In this document: one piece after another, positions 26,202 to 37,688 of the stretch
How positions within the stretch are numbered: the first letter of the stretch is position 1
Layout of the letters: each line of letters starts with the position of its first letter
Origin: Brugia malayi
Lineage: Eukaryota > Nematoda > Chromadorea > Rhabditida > Onchocercidae
Assembly: GCF_000002995.4 (NCBI RefSeq)
Contig: NW_025062477.1
Coordinates: 11,824,696 to 11,888,695 of the forward strand
Reading direction: 5' to 3'
DNA: 64,000 bases
Program-made: the position numbers and the translations under genes
The notes under the pieces: model-generated
Told to the model about the DNA's origin: nothing
Database searches by the model: none
What the model saw: the letters and a program-made list of their open reading frames with translations, nothing else

Positions 26202-29200
26202 TTAACTCCTTTTAACAGTTAAGTCAAGAGGTGGAGGTACAACCAACTTCCAAAAGATACAGTTGGTAATTAGCAGAGTAAAACAAACAACACAAAGAGA
26301 AAGTGATTCAAAAATGAATTTCGGAGCAAAGATTTTCCAAACCATCAAATGTCGTCGATGTATAGCTGCCATTATGCATACTGAGAGTGCCTGAAATTTT
26401 AACTACACTTTGTTTTTTCCTTTCTTTTTTTCTCGAATAATGGATTTTAGCTTAACACTGCATGACATAAATTAATTTGCTAGAAAACTCGCATTAAATA
26501 ACTTAATGATGATTTTGTCCAGTAAATTTCAGTACATGTTATCTAATTTTAGAAAACAAAAATGGTAGTAACATGATTTTTTACAACTTCCAACTTTCTA
26601 TATGACCATTATAGAGTTTTGCTTATTTCGAAGATTTCATCTGTCATTATGCGTTATTGTAGATTGAATTATGAAATCAAGCTTCTGGTACTTCAAAACT
26701 AAATAGAATTTTTTTCAATAATGTATTGCGTAATGAATATCATATATAAGTGAAATCATATCATAAGAAAATAAATTAAAGTCTAAAATTTCATTGTAAA
26801 TCTTTGCATCATAATTACTTTCTAAAATTCTAATCAAAATTATTAGCTTAAATTAACCTTTAATGAATGAAATAAGATCAATTTATAAGTCCAATGTGAG
26901 AGACCAGATTGTCGATAATTTTGCTGCATCACAAGCATCGGTAATGCAACACATGTAATGATTTGTGATGCAAAAATATGAGCAATGACAAGTGCACCTG
27001 GTACTATTTGGATGGCAAAATTACCGGGAACACCAATAAAGGCTGCTTGCCAAGGAATTGATGAAAATGTTGGCTGATGTGATAAAGAAAAAAACCCATG
27101 TGATGACAGAAAAACAATTAATATTATTTGGTAATATTCTAAAAAATAAATTAAATAATAAATAAAAACCTTAAATAAATTTAAAATTTTCCATGAATAT
27201 AGCAAATAAAAAGAAAAAAGTGTAATACAAGAATTTCTTAAATATAGAGCACAAAAAATAATCTGAAAAAGAAAGGAAACAATTTAGATACTAGAGGAGT
27301 TTAGATTAAAAAGAGAAATAAATAACATACCATCATCGATAATAAATGGAATGAGAAAGATTATTGTAATTAACGAAAGAAAACTGAATGCTAGACCATC
27401 GCCCAGGATTAGAAATAAAACAAATGATATGCACACTAAGTATGATATTGCGCAACTATTTTGATTCCAAAATTTTCCAATAAGAGTTGCACGAAAAGAA
27501 ATAATTAATAAATTAATAAACGATAAACCATAAACAATCTAGAAATAAATGATTTATATATATGCTAATTCCAATATCGTAGTAAAAAATAAAAAATAAA
27601 GTTTCTACATGCAAGGTGAAGAATTTATTTTATAAGAAATATAAAAAGTTTATAGTACTAAAAACATTACATCATTTAAGCATAGAATTTGATAGAAGTG
27701 TTGGGCTACAAACTAAAATTATTGCATTAGAGTAAAATTTGCAGTAATCCGGTCAATAATGATGTTACATTCAATTATGAACAAACCTGAGCAGTACCAA
27801 GTGAAAATCGAGCAAAATAATTAATAGTATCTTCGGGTAACCAAAGAGAAAACCATGAAGCAATACTAGCAACTGTTGTTGGAAAAATTAATGTTGAAGT
27901 ACAAATTTCAGATGGATAATTTTGCAGAAATTTCGTTGCCATATATGCAGCAGCAATTTGTACTGCTATACCGAGCATAAAACGCATTACTTTTAGAGGA
28001 CCTAAAAATTTGACTGAGTTAGAAATTTAATAATTTAATTATGATTAATACAATTATTTTTAACACATCTAATAACGTGCTTATTCTATTTAGATAAAAA
28101 ATTCATGAAAATTTGCTTGAGAATAATGATTTGCGCCATTATTTTCTTTTCTACACAAATTATTTAGTATTATAAAAGAAATAAAAAGTACTTACTATGA
28201 GGGATATGTGAAAATGACTGTGAAAATATTGTAGCTTCACATGCATCTCCTTGTTCTTCTCGACATTTTTCAAAGAAAATACCCAATCGCAAAAGTAAAA
28301 TGATCATAATGAAGATAAGGAAACGTTGCCAATTAAAACGCTTTTCTAACAAAGCTAAAAACGATTTCGATTGACGACGATTACTATGATTCCTGTAAAT
28401 AACATGTGGTCAAGAAAAAAGAAAAAAAAAACCGTCCAAAAAATACCCAAATTTCAAAATGCTCACAAAACTTTGTACGTTTTCTCTCCTTTATCAAACT
28501 CAATTATTATTTAAAATCAAATAAAACATTCAAAAATTATATACCAGTTTGAAAATGACTGCCAAAATGCAATAGCAACTACGGTTTGCGTCAGGAAACG
28601 AATTACGGATGATTCAAAAATAATGTAACTATTAGAAAGGAAAGATGATGCATGTGCAATAGTTATACAAAATACAGCAAATTCCCAAATTGTTGGTGCG
28701 AATAAAAATAATGTCCTAGCTGCTCGAATAAGTCGAATGATTAATGAGAAGGATAATAGAAAATCCAAAATTGCAACATAATGTTCATCATCTCCAATTA
28801 AAAAAACCGACATTTGGATGAAAAATAGACCGGAACGAAAAACCAAAGAGGTAAATGAAATACTGAAAAAGAAAATGCAAATTGAAATGCATTTATATGA
28901 CTTAAAGAATAAAATTACTCCATCGTTTAGTAGCAAAAAGCATTGTATTTTGTTAATATAATCAGTCAGTTGAATTTTATGAAAGAAATTGATAACATCA
29001 ATTAATGAGTACAGTTTTGATGAAATGGTTCTTAAAAATTTATAAAATTTTTATAAAGGAACTTACTTTCCCGTATAAAGCGAACCATAAACTGATAATA
29101 TTGCATCAAGCAATGATAAAAAACCAATTCGCATGAAACTACTATTAAATTCAGTCCATGAAGCACGTAAAAGTTCTTGTAAACGTCGCATGTAATCAAT

Positions 29201-31596
29201 AGAGTTTTCTACATTGCCATTATTTTCAAAACTTCGTATCAATGAATCTAATTCCGGTAATTGAGTTTCCGCCACAATAGTCCGTCCATAGCGCATCATT
29301 TGCTCTGCATTACTGCTTATTGCTAGATCTCGATGTTCTGGTACTATGACACAATCAATTAGTGTTCCAATATTAGAATATGGAATGGGTGAATCAAGTA
29401 ATAAACTGATTGTTGGCACAATGTCAACCTGAAAAAAAATATTCCACATAATTTAATTAAATTTGCTATTGCAGTTAACCTGAAGTGAAAGCAAAATAGA
29501 ATAACTGTTTAATAATAGTAAATGAAAAATAATTTATCAAAAATTCTTCAAATTTCAGGAAAAACTTACGAAATATCTGAAATTCTTAAAGCTTAGAAGC
29601 TTTAATTAAGCTTAGAAGCTTCAAGAATTTCAGATATTTCCATTTACTTTTTTTTTGTAAAGCAAAAATAACTCAATTACCTGCGAAACTGAATCTGGTG
29701 GTTCCGCAAAAATCAACTTTCTTTTAGCAAACATAAATAAGGCAGCATCGGTTTCCAGTGGCTCATCGCCACCATGATCACCATTTTCCGTCATTCCATG
29801 ATCACCCATTACCAATAATAAAGTATTGTTATCCAAAGAATCGACCACTTTTGCCAAGATTTCATTCATTTGCTTTAATTTTTTGGACATTTCAGGATGA
29901 TCCGGACCATATTTATGCCCACAGTGATCAACGCCAAGAAAATGTGCTATTAGAACAGTCCAATCCGATTTTACAAGTTCGTCGAAAAGATTGTCTGGAA
30001 TATAGATTCATCTGACAATATAAAGAGAAAGAATAGAGAAAATTAATGCATGAAAAAATTTGCACATCTAATGAAACATACCTGAAATCATCTGATCAAC
30101 AGTGTGAAGATCATTTATGTCAAAGGATGGTAAATGATATTTACGTTTGAACTGTTTTGGATATAATGAAATCCTAAAAAAAAAAAAGCAAGCAATATGA
30201 AGTATAAAGCCAAAATACGGATGAAATAGTACTATCGCATCGTTATGCAACCAACAGTGAGCTTCGATAAATTTTTGCAAACAAAACAAAAAAAAAAAAA
30301 ATTCCTAAATTGACAATTTTCAAATCTAGTTCTATTCATAATCAAAATATGACAATATATTACAGCAAATTTTGTGATCAAGAAATGATGGCTTATTTTC
30401 ATACTAAACAAATTACCATGTATCATCTCCAAGCATAACAATACTTCGATTTGTTGCGACAATTTCATCAATCCAATTATCTTCCAATATTGCAGTGCTT
30501 GCAAAATTTGAACCAACATCAATAAAAGTGGGAAGTGAACCAGTAGTTATTGCTTTTAAACGTTGCATCGTAGTAGTTGGAGCATCTGCATGAAAATGCA
30601 TCAAAACTGCTGAATCTAAAATATGATTGTAAGCAATCTAGAAATTTATCAAAAATAAACCACATCCATTTATTTATACTGATATCAATCTTATTATAAT
30701 AATTTTCAGACTCAGTAGCTTAGATGATAGGATAGTAAAAACTTTTTAATTTTCATAATCTTAAATTATTAATATATATATAGCTCTTATTTTTTTCTTT
30801 TTGCTAAAATTAAAGTTTAGTACATTTCAAATGATATATCATTCCTTCTAAATAGGTCATCATTACTAAATCCAGCAATCATTTAACATTATTAAATCAT
30901 TACTTAAGATTGTCTTTTTCTAAAAAAAAAAATTTTTTTTAATGTTTAAAAATTTTCGACATATTTAAAAAACTGTAGAAAATATTTACTTACCTTTCTG
31001 TTCATCAAGTAAACGAGTAACAGTAGAAAAGTGACCAGAATATTCTTTTCTGCTATTATTATACTGTGATTGAGACAGTGCAACAAAATCATATCGTAGA
31101 GCATCAATTAAAATAATAACAACCCGTTGATATTGAGCTGGAAACCAACATGCATTATGTGAAGCAACATCTGAACACGAACTGCGTGACATAAGTTCAA
31201 CTCGTTTAAGCAAAAAACCATGTTGAAATAGCAGAAGTGATATAAAGAATGAAATACCAATGAAAGCAATATTGATTAAATGGGCCTGAAATTCATTATA
31301 AATTTGTCAAATTTAAATATAGATATAATTTGTAACGATAATATTAAACAAACTATAAAGAATACAAATAAGATAGAAATTTTCATTTCACATAAAAAAC
31401 AATTCATACTGTTCCCTTGAAAATTCTCAAATGATATGAAATCTTTTTTCTTTTTCAGCACCGTTCAATTTATATCATCAATCATATGAAACAATGGTGC
31501 TTTGTGGTTAGATTTATTTTTATTTGTTTTTTTCAAATTATAATTTTTACAAATTCCACTTACAATTTTGCCATTCATTTGCTCGAGATTGACCAT
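26202..31596 (-). CDS. GPI ethanolamine phosphate transferase 3 (PIG-O type), 12 exons
   Basis: ER multi-pass enzyme that adds ethanolamine phosphate to the third mannose of GPI precursors, the step needed for protein attachment. Exons on the - strand are 31596-31564, 31285-30994, 30615-30417, 30173-30082, 29994-29681, 29428-29067, 28862-28545, 28392-28196, 28001-27787, 27538-27331, 27262-26858 and 26390-26202, for roughly 940 residues. The order is an N-terminal membrane anchor, the alkaline-phosphatase-like lumenal domain ([87 protein letters not shown]), then many membrane segments. These include [15 protein letters not shown] and a final exon with [18 protein letters not shown], both hallmarks of PIG-O. 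Metal-binding Asp/His residues are present. Phases fit everywhere except exon 10 to 11 (see findings). The start overlaps the upstream gene's stop, and the length from the start to GFLL matches the human protein. Confidence 0.93.
29570..29640. repeat. 71-base imperfect palindrome (hairpin) in PIGO intron 5
   Basis: Two 33-base arms, starting GAAATATCTGAAATTCTT on one side and ending AAGAATTTCAGATATTTC on the other, pair with about three mismatches around a 5-base TAATT loop. It lies between PIGO exons 5 and 6 and could be a small MITE-like insertion or a transcribed hairpin. Confidence 0.8.
31513..31524 (-). terminator. Paired AATAAA signals just inside PIGO intron 1
   Basis: Two overlapping-range AATAAA strings on the - strand lie 50-60 bases past the stop codon of the upstream frame and within the first PIGO intron. 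They could form the 3' end of the upstream mRNA. Confidence 0.5.
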
Positions 31597-33908
31597 GGTA
31601 ATTCTGGAACCGGTACTAATGGAAGTGTACGAAAATGTTGTAATTCTTTTGGTATACCTTCAAGATCTGCAAATGCATAATAATTTTAGCAAAAAAAAAA
31701 AAGAAACTTAAATTGAAAATATTTTAGTAAAAAAGAAGTTCGAATCTATTTGAAATAATAAGCAGCGTATGAATTTATAATCTTTTTGCTGAGAAAATCT
31801 CAGATTGTAGTTTGCTTAAGTAATTTAATCAGTTGAATCAAAGCACTATCTTTAACAATATATTTGACTTTTTATTTCAATTAAATATTACTTAATTGGA
31901 CATTCAAATATAGCAATTTTAAATGCTAACCATCTGAGTAATCTAATGACATAAATCGGACAAAATCTGTAGTTGACGGTAACGCTTCAATGTCGAATAC
32001 TTTCTTATGTACCACTTTCTCGACAACAGTTTTTGCTTCTTCCGGAATAACTTCGTTTAGTTTTTCTTCTTGATCAGCAATTCTCTCTTTCGAAACTTTT
32101 ATTTTCTCTTTACTCTTCAATACCACTACAGCATCCTTATTTTTTATCACCAAATTCTCCTGAATTTTGACTTTTTCTTTTCCTTTCAATAAATTCTTAT
32201 CTTTTGAAGTATGTTGTTCAACTCCTCTTTTCTCCTTTTTTCTTTTTAATTTCGAATTTTCATTTTGTTTTTTGTCTTCACTATTATTTCTATGCTCATT
32301 ACTCTTGCTCCTTTTCTGATCCTTTTCAGTAAGTCTATTTCTACTGTAATTTTCACGTCGTTTCAATTCTTTTGCCAATTCCTTTCGACGTTCTTCCTTA
32401 CGCTGTTCATACAATGATTCTAACAATGCTTTTTTTACATCACTTCTATCAAATCCTTCCTGAAACTGTGAATTTAATTCGAACTCAAAAATTCATTAGC
32501 TGAGAAGAAACATAAAATAATTTCACTCAAGATTTTTTGACTATAGAAAATAGGCTCACAATGACGAATTCACCTCTGCTACTGATAATGCTATTAATAA
32601 TTTCTGAATTTTGTTTTATAGTTAGGAACTTCTTCGAGTTTTTTCTAAATTATTCTTTTTTTTTTTTTTTTCTAAAAAGAGTTTTTTCGAAATTATCTCA
32701 TCTTGTACTTTTTTCTTTTTCTTTCAAATAGTCACCTCTTCTTTAACCTCTAGACGTGGTCTTAAAAGTCGTTGTTCATTGGAACGCTTTGCAAGATTTC
32801 TTTTCATCAATACGCGCAACCATTCGTGCTAGATACAAAACTAGAAGCATGAAATCAATTATTTATAACCATAGGATTAATCGAAAATTCACGCTACTTA
32901 GAAGGATTGAACATGAAGAAATCAAAAGTTATATTTATAAATCCAAAAAAAAAAAAACTTTTTACAACCTATGCTCGGGAAAAAAAAAAACAATTCAATA
33001 TAAATTAATATGAGATCTGATTCAATTAGACTTGTGTATATATGAATAATATAAATTAATCTTTTCCAAAATTCTAATTACTGTATTGAAAATAAATTTT
33101 TTCTAGTGTTAAAACTTTAGTCAATTTAAATTCCTATGATTCATATGAACGATAAATATGATCACATAATCTTAACAATTTCAATATCCTTACATCGAAT
33201 CATTATCCATTTAATATGTATAACAGCATTTCAGCCGTTTTCAAAATACAAATGTGTAATGCAAAAGATTGAAACGTGGAAGACAATTTTTCTTTTCTTG
33301 ACAAACAACCAAAAAAGAAAAAAACATGCAACTTACAATTATTCATCCATTAATCCGTAAAACGTGAAGCATTTCAAGATAAATAAGCATACACTGATAC
33401 AACGAAAAAAAACAAATGTATGCAGCAGAGAAAGTATTTCATTTCGGAAAGCACGCAAGATGTGGTTCTTCTTTTTTTTTGAATTTCAAAACGATGCAGT
33501 GTGATTAAAAAGAAAACGATAAATTAATTCTGCATCATATCACAATTACGTTATTTGAGAAATAAAACATACAATGAACAACGATAGTGTCAGATTATCT
33601 CGAATCTTTATCATTAAAATCAATCAGTGCTAACTTTATAAGCCGGATTGATTCGTGTATCTAGTAACAGTAGCAATATTTAAAAAACACATTCATCCAT
33701 AATCACCCCTATTTTGTTTATTTAAGCCATAAAAATAAAAATCATTGAACCATCAAAAATTTCATTTCCAGTTTGATAAATTCATCATCCTGTCTTATTC
33801 GATTCTAAACTTCTCTAAGAGAAAGTGCTTCGATATCAAACAATTTTGCCTATAAACAAATGATACCTCGTTTCTAAATCCTTCCTTTGAATTCCTTAAA
33901 TAATTCAT
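31575..33908 (-). CDS. Lys/Glu-rich protein: separate cistron, or C-terminus of the SLD-3-like gene
   Basis: Unrecognised family. Well-supported exons on the - strand are 32828-32736 (HEWLRVLMKRNLAKRSNEQR...), 32459-31931 and 31666-31575, in consistent phase. The middle exon is a highly charged, coiled-coil-like run (ALLESLYEQRKEERRKELAK...) with poly-basic patches suggesting nuclear location. The C-terminus is better ordered (KVFDIEALPSTTDFVRFMSL, then LEGIPKELQHFRTLPLVPVP) and ends PWSISSK. Two 5' ends fit phase. Exon 33849-33811 (AKLFDIEALSLRE) could join back to the SLD-3-like exons through a GTATTG donor at 34498, making one large gene. Alternatively exon 33908-33867 (MNYLRNSKEGFRNE) starts two bases after a strong CTTTTTTAG acceptor, making a separate SL-trans-spliced cistron. 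I cannot decide from sequence alone. The last exon overlaps the PIGO start. Confidence 0.55.
31667..31675 (-). promoter_or_regulatory. Shared 3' splice site and candidate SL trans-splice acceptor for PIGO
   Basis: CATTTGCAG on the - strand precedes the last exon of the upstream frame. The first ATG after it (31596, context ACCATGG) is in the PIGO frame. If a spliced leader is added here, PIGO receives a 70-base 5' UTR; if an upstream exon is joined here, the upstream protein is completed. Confidence 0.45.
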
Positions 33909-34489
33909 ACCTAAAAAAGACAAAACATCATACAATGCCCTCAGTTTAGTCAATCAGTCAACAATATAGATTGATAAAAAAAAATGAATTCCATTCAAAA
34001 AAAGAAAACAAAAGAGCCTAACACATACTTCTCCTTACTTTATAGTAACAACGTTGAGAGCATTCCGATTTAAACATTACGATATATTTAAAAACATCAA
34101 ATTTTATAAAACAACCTAATTGTCTATTAGAACAACAAACCAATGAAAAGATAAAGCAAAAGCTTGATGCAATAGTTGTAGCTTTAAAAAAAAAAAAAAA
34201 AATTGAATACTTAGAAATTTTTTAATAAAATAATCGTCTACTTCTTTGGAAATGGAAAATATACAACTTGAACTTTACTACCAACTTGTACTGAAAGAAT
34301 GAGATATAAGGTAAAAAAGATATCAAGTCAGTATTTTGGCATCAAAGAAAAATTTGGCAAACTTTTTTTTTTAAAAAAAAAGCTATGCAATGTGAGAGTA
34401 ATATATTTATACTCTTAAACATAAAAAGCTCTATCAAATATCGTTTAACAGACAAACCGAATAAACTTACAGTAAATGAAAAATACACT

Positions 34490-37400
34490 TTACAATACAT
34501 CCATTTTATCATCTTTTTCTTTGATGTTAGATGGAATTTCACTCGAATTATCACCTTTTTCACCTTCGTTTTCTATTTTATCAATCATACATTCGTGATT
34601 TACATTCCTCATCTGATCCTTTATATTATCTGCTGATTTAGATTTCGCGGAATCAATACATGGCTTCGCTACCATTTCAGAGATATCATCAATTGCTTTA
34701 GTGGAAATTTTTTCATCTATAACTGATCCATTAGTATTGGAAATTTTTGAATTATTGGATGATACACCATTGGATGAATGTGAAGAATATGATGAGTTTC
34801 TTCTTTTTTTATTGGAACTTTCTTTCGATGATCGATTGGAAGATGCCAAATGCGTTTCTACATTTTTTGATGTTCCACTTAACTTTCTAGCTAATTTTTT
34901 CACACCTGGATCCCTGAAAAGATCCACTGTTTTTTCGGTGTTATCACTTTCTAATATTTCTTTCCTCTCAACGGCTTCAAACTTTTCACTTTCATTACAA
35001 GAATTTCCTTCTACTATTTCGGATTTTGCTTTTATATCCTTTGAAGAATCTGTTATTTCAGGAATTTCACATGCATTATTTTTGACCAATGAAGCTGATC
35101 CCGATTTTTCACGAGCTATTCGAAGTCTGCAAAATGATTATAATAGCTATGAGAACAATAAATTAAGAATTTTCATAGGAAACAACCAATGAGAAAGTAG
35201 CTTTAAATATTATTTTAGTTTTTTTTTTTTTTTTTTCAAACATAGATTAATGTTTAAAAAAAAATTTGAGACGAGATCTTTTCATCATGTAGTTGAATGT
35301 TTTTTTTTTTTTTTTTTTTTCAATGCCTATTCAATCGAAATGAATGATGACAGAAACACTTGATGAGATCTTTTATCACTTACTTCACTTCATTTATCGG
35401 TAAACAGATGAATTATTTCAAAAATTACCAAAAACTTCCTGCCAAATGAATTTTCAATTTATTAAATCTTTTTTTATTAAATATAGACTTACCTAAGCTT
35501 GAATAGTCTTTTTTTATCTGATTTCGATGCCGGACGAATGAGACGATGTAATTTGAACGGAGCATCTTTTGGTAGCTTTGGTGGATTAAGTGGGTCTGTA
35601 TTATAAACGTTGAGCAATGCATGTGCCATGTACACTTTTTGACTAGTTTGAACCGATCGTCCACTTCGATTCTTCTGAATACAAGCTGTGGAACGTGTTG
35701 CAATTCCTTCACTGTCTTCCTCGTCAATAATATCATCGAATAAGTTACGACGTGATGTGCAACGACCATAAAATACCTACAAATAATTTCATTTAAGATA
35801 TCTTCTCCTTCTTTTTTCACTGCTTCTTCTATTGAATGGAAAACTGTCTTGTAGAATTTATAAAATCTTGTAGAATTTATAAAATTTATAAAAATTACAC
35901 TTTGATTTTAAACCCTATTTTTTGAAAATTTATACTTAGAATTTTCCAAAAAAAAAAAAAAAAATGTATGGATTATAACAATAATTTACATATCAGTAGT
36001 AAGGCTTTTCCGCAAGTTTTTGAGCCCCATGAGGGAATTTTTTTTATATTTCGTAAAAAAAAAAGTAATCATTTCTTTTAATAGGAATTTTATAACGGAA
36101 CTCTGAAATAATTTAACATATAAAACTCAAAAATGAAGATAAACGTAGCTTAAAAAATACCGTTTAATCCTTCACCTTTCAATAAAAAAATCATAAATTT
36201 GATTATGAAATAAACATTTGACTGAAAATGCTTTCTTTCACTTACCTCATTTTTATCACTTTGACGTGCTGAATGACGAATAGTTTCGATGCGTTTACGA
36301 TATCGCTCAATAATACTTTTGTCTAGAGATATATCTTTAATCGATGTTTGAGGCTAAAAATTAATCCACTGAAAATAAAACGAAACAAACTTAAAAAGTT
36401 TCCAACAACGATCAAAATTTGGTTATTTTCAATTAAGTCCTTTAACTCAGATAAAATTAATAGATATCTGTTTGCAACACTACCCATGTTTCTCTTTCAT
36501 TTCTATTTCAACTGATCTTTTCACATACAAACAAAAAGTCATTTGTACGAAAAATATTATTTAAAAAAGTGAATGTTGAAAAATCAGCAATTACAGCTGC
36601 ATACGGCAAAGAATGACGGAATGTTATGTCATAAAAACATTACTAGATGTGATTGCATGGAACAAAAATTAAAAAATGACTTCATTAAAAATTTTTCCAA
36701 TAGAATTTTTTTCTTTTCCGCCTTATTAACTAAACCCACTAGAATTACACTTTCTTCATGGATAAGCAAAGATTTTGCGATGATATTTTGCTTAAGTTCC
36801 CTCTATCCACTTTCTTTTTAAGCTCAGTGTGAGTTTGATTACATAATGATGACGGTTACATAATGATAATAATCTTTAATATAAGAACATTCCAAGAATA
36901 TTTAAAAGTAGAATTTAACTATGCTTCATTTATAAATTGATACGTACTGCAGGTGATGTAGTAGCAGCAGCACGTGCATTAGTTTCCTCGTTTAATCGAT
37001 CCATCATAGCAAAACGTTCATTTAAATTTACACGTGCAGAACGTGTTCGTGGAATATTGGCAAGACTAGGAGCAGATGACGACGATGGTAGTGAATTTCG
37101 TGATTTTCTGGACTGCATTCTTCCACGTATCACTGGAAGACTTTTCCTTTTTTTCAACTGCAGCTGCTGTGATTGCGTCTTCATACTTTTTTCTAACAAT
37201 GCTGCTAGTTTTTCATTTTTACGTGTCGGAACTGAAATTTACTATTTAAATATCGAAGTGCTGCGTTACAGAGTTTGATCTATAAATCTGAAGAAAAATA
37301 AAAAATTTCACTACGTGAATTAAGATAAATAGCTGATAGAGAATCATCTCCTTAACGAGAATTACATAAGCAAAACATTAAAAAAAGAACAAAGTATACC

Positions 37401-37688
37401 TAATTTGAAAAAGATAGACACATATACAAATGATCTGGAGATATCTGAACACGAGAAAAAGAGATCGTTGTAAAAGAAAAAAAAAAGATTTACTTCGATT
37501 GAGTTTACTAAGTGGCGTTTGCATAACGTTTTCATCATCTTTAGAAATTTTTTCATCCAGTTTCTTCTTCATTTTTGATTTCGGTGTTGATGGTACAACT
37601 ATTTCTCCAAGATCATCACCTTCGCTAATTGTGGAAGATGAACCGCCACTCTCGCCTGCTTTCTCTTCTTCTATCTCTTTATCTTCGT
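34490..37688 (-). CDS. SLD-3/Treslin-like gene, C-terminal exons (CDK-site-rich region)
   Basis: Exons on the - strand are 37688-37494, 37231-36948, 36353-36246, 35776-35493 and 35126-34490, with matching phases throughout. The first exon starts in phase 1, so it must be internal. The product is disordered and phospho-acceptor-rich: VVPSTPKSKMKKK and ENVMQTPLSKL carry Thr-Pro-X-Lys type CDK sites, followed by KKRKSLPVIRGRMQSRKS, a Ser tract, IPRTRSARV, a better ordered AHALLNVYNTDPLNPPKLPK segment, and a Ser/Asn/Lys-rich tail. Sld3 and Treslin proteins carry CDK-regulated TopBP1/Dpb11-binding sites in just this sort of region, C-terminal to their folded domain. The frame ends at 34490 (KMDVL, stop), or continues via a GTATTG donor eight bases earlier. 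I could not find the exon linking this part to the microexon at 41169, so joining the two halves is inference. Confidence 0.5.

Noticed and set aside
34701..35192. 163-residue + strand frame
   Set aside because: It is the antisense shadow of the Ser/Lys-rich terminal exon of the SLD-3-like gene, which has good splice sites on the - strand.
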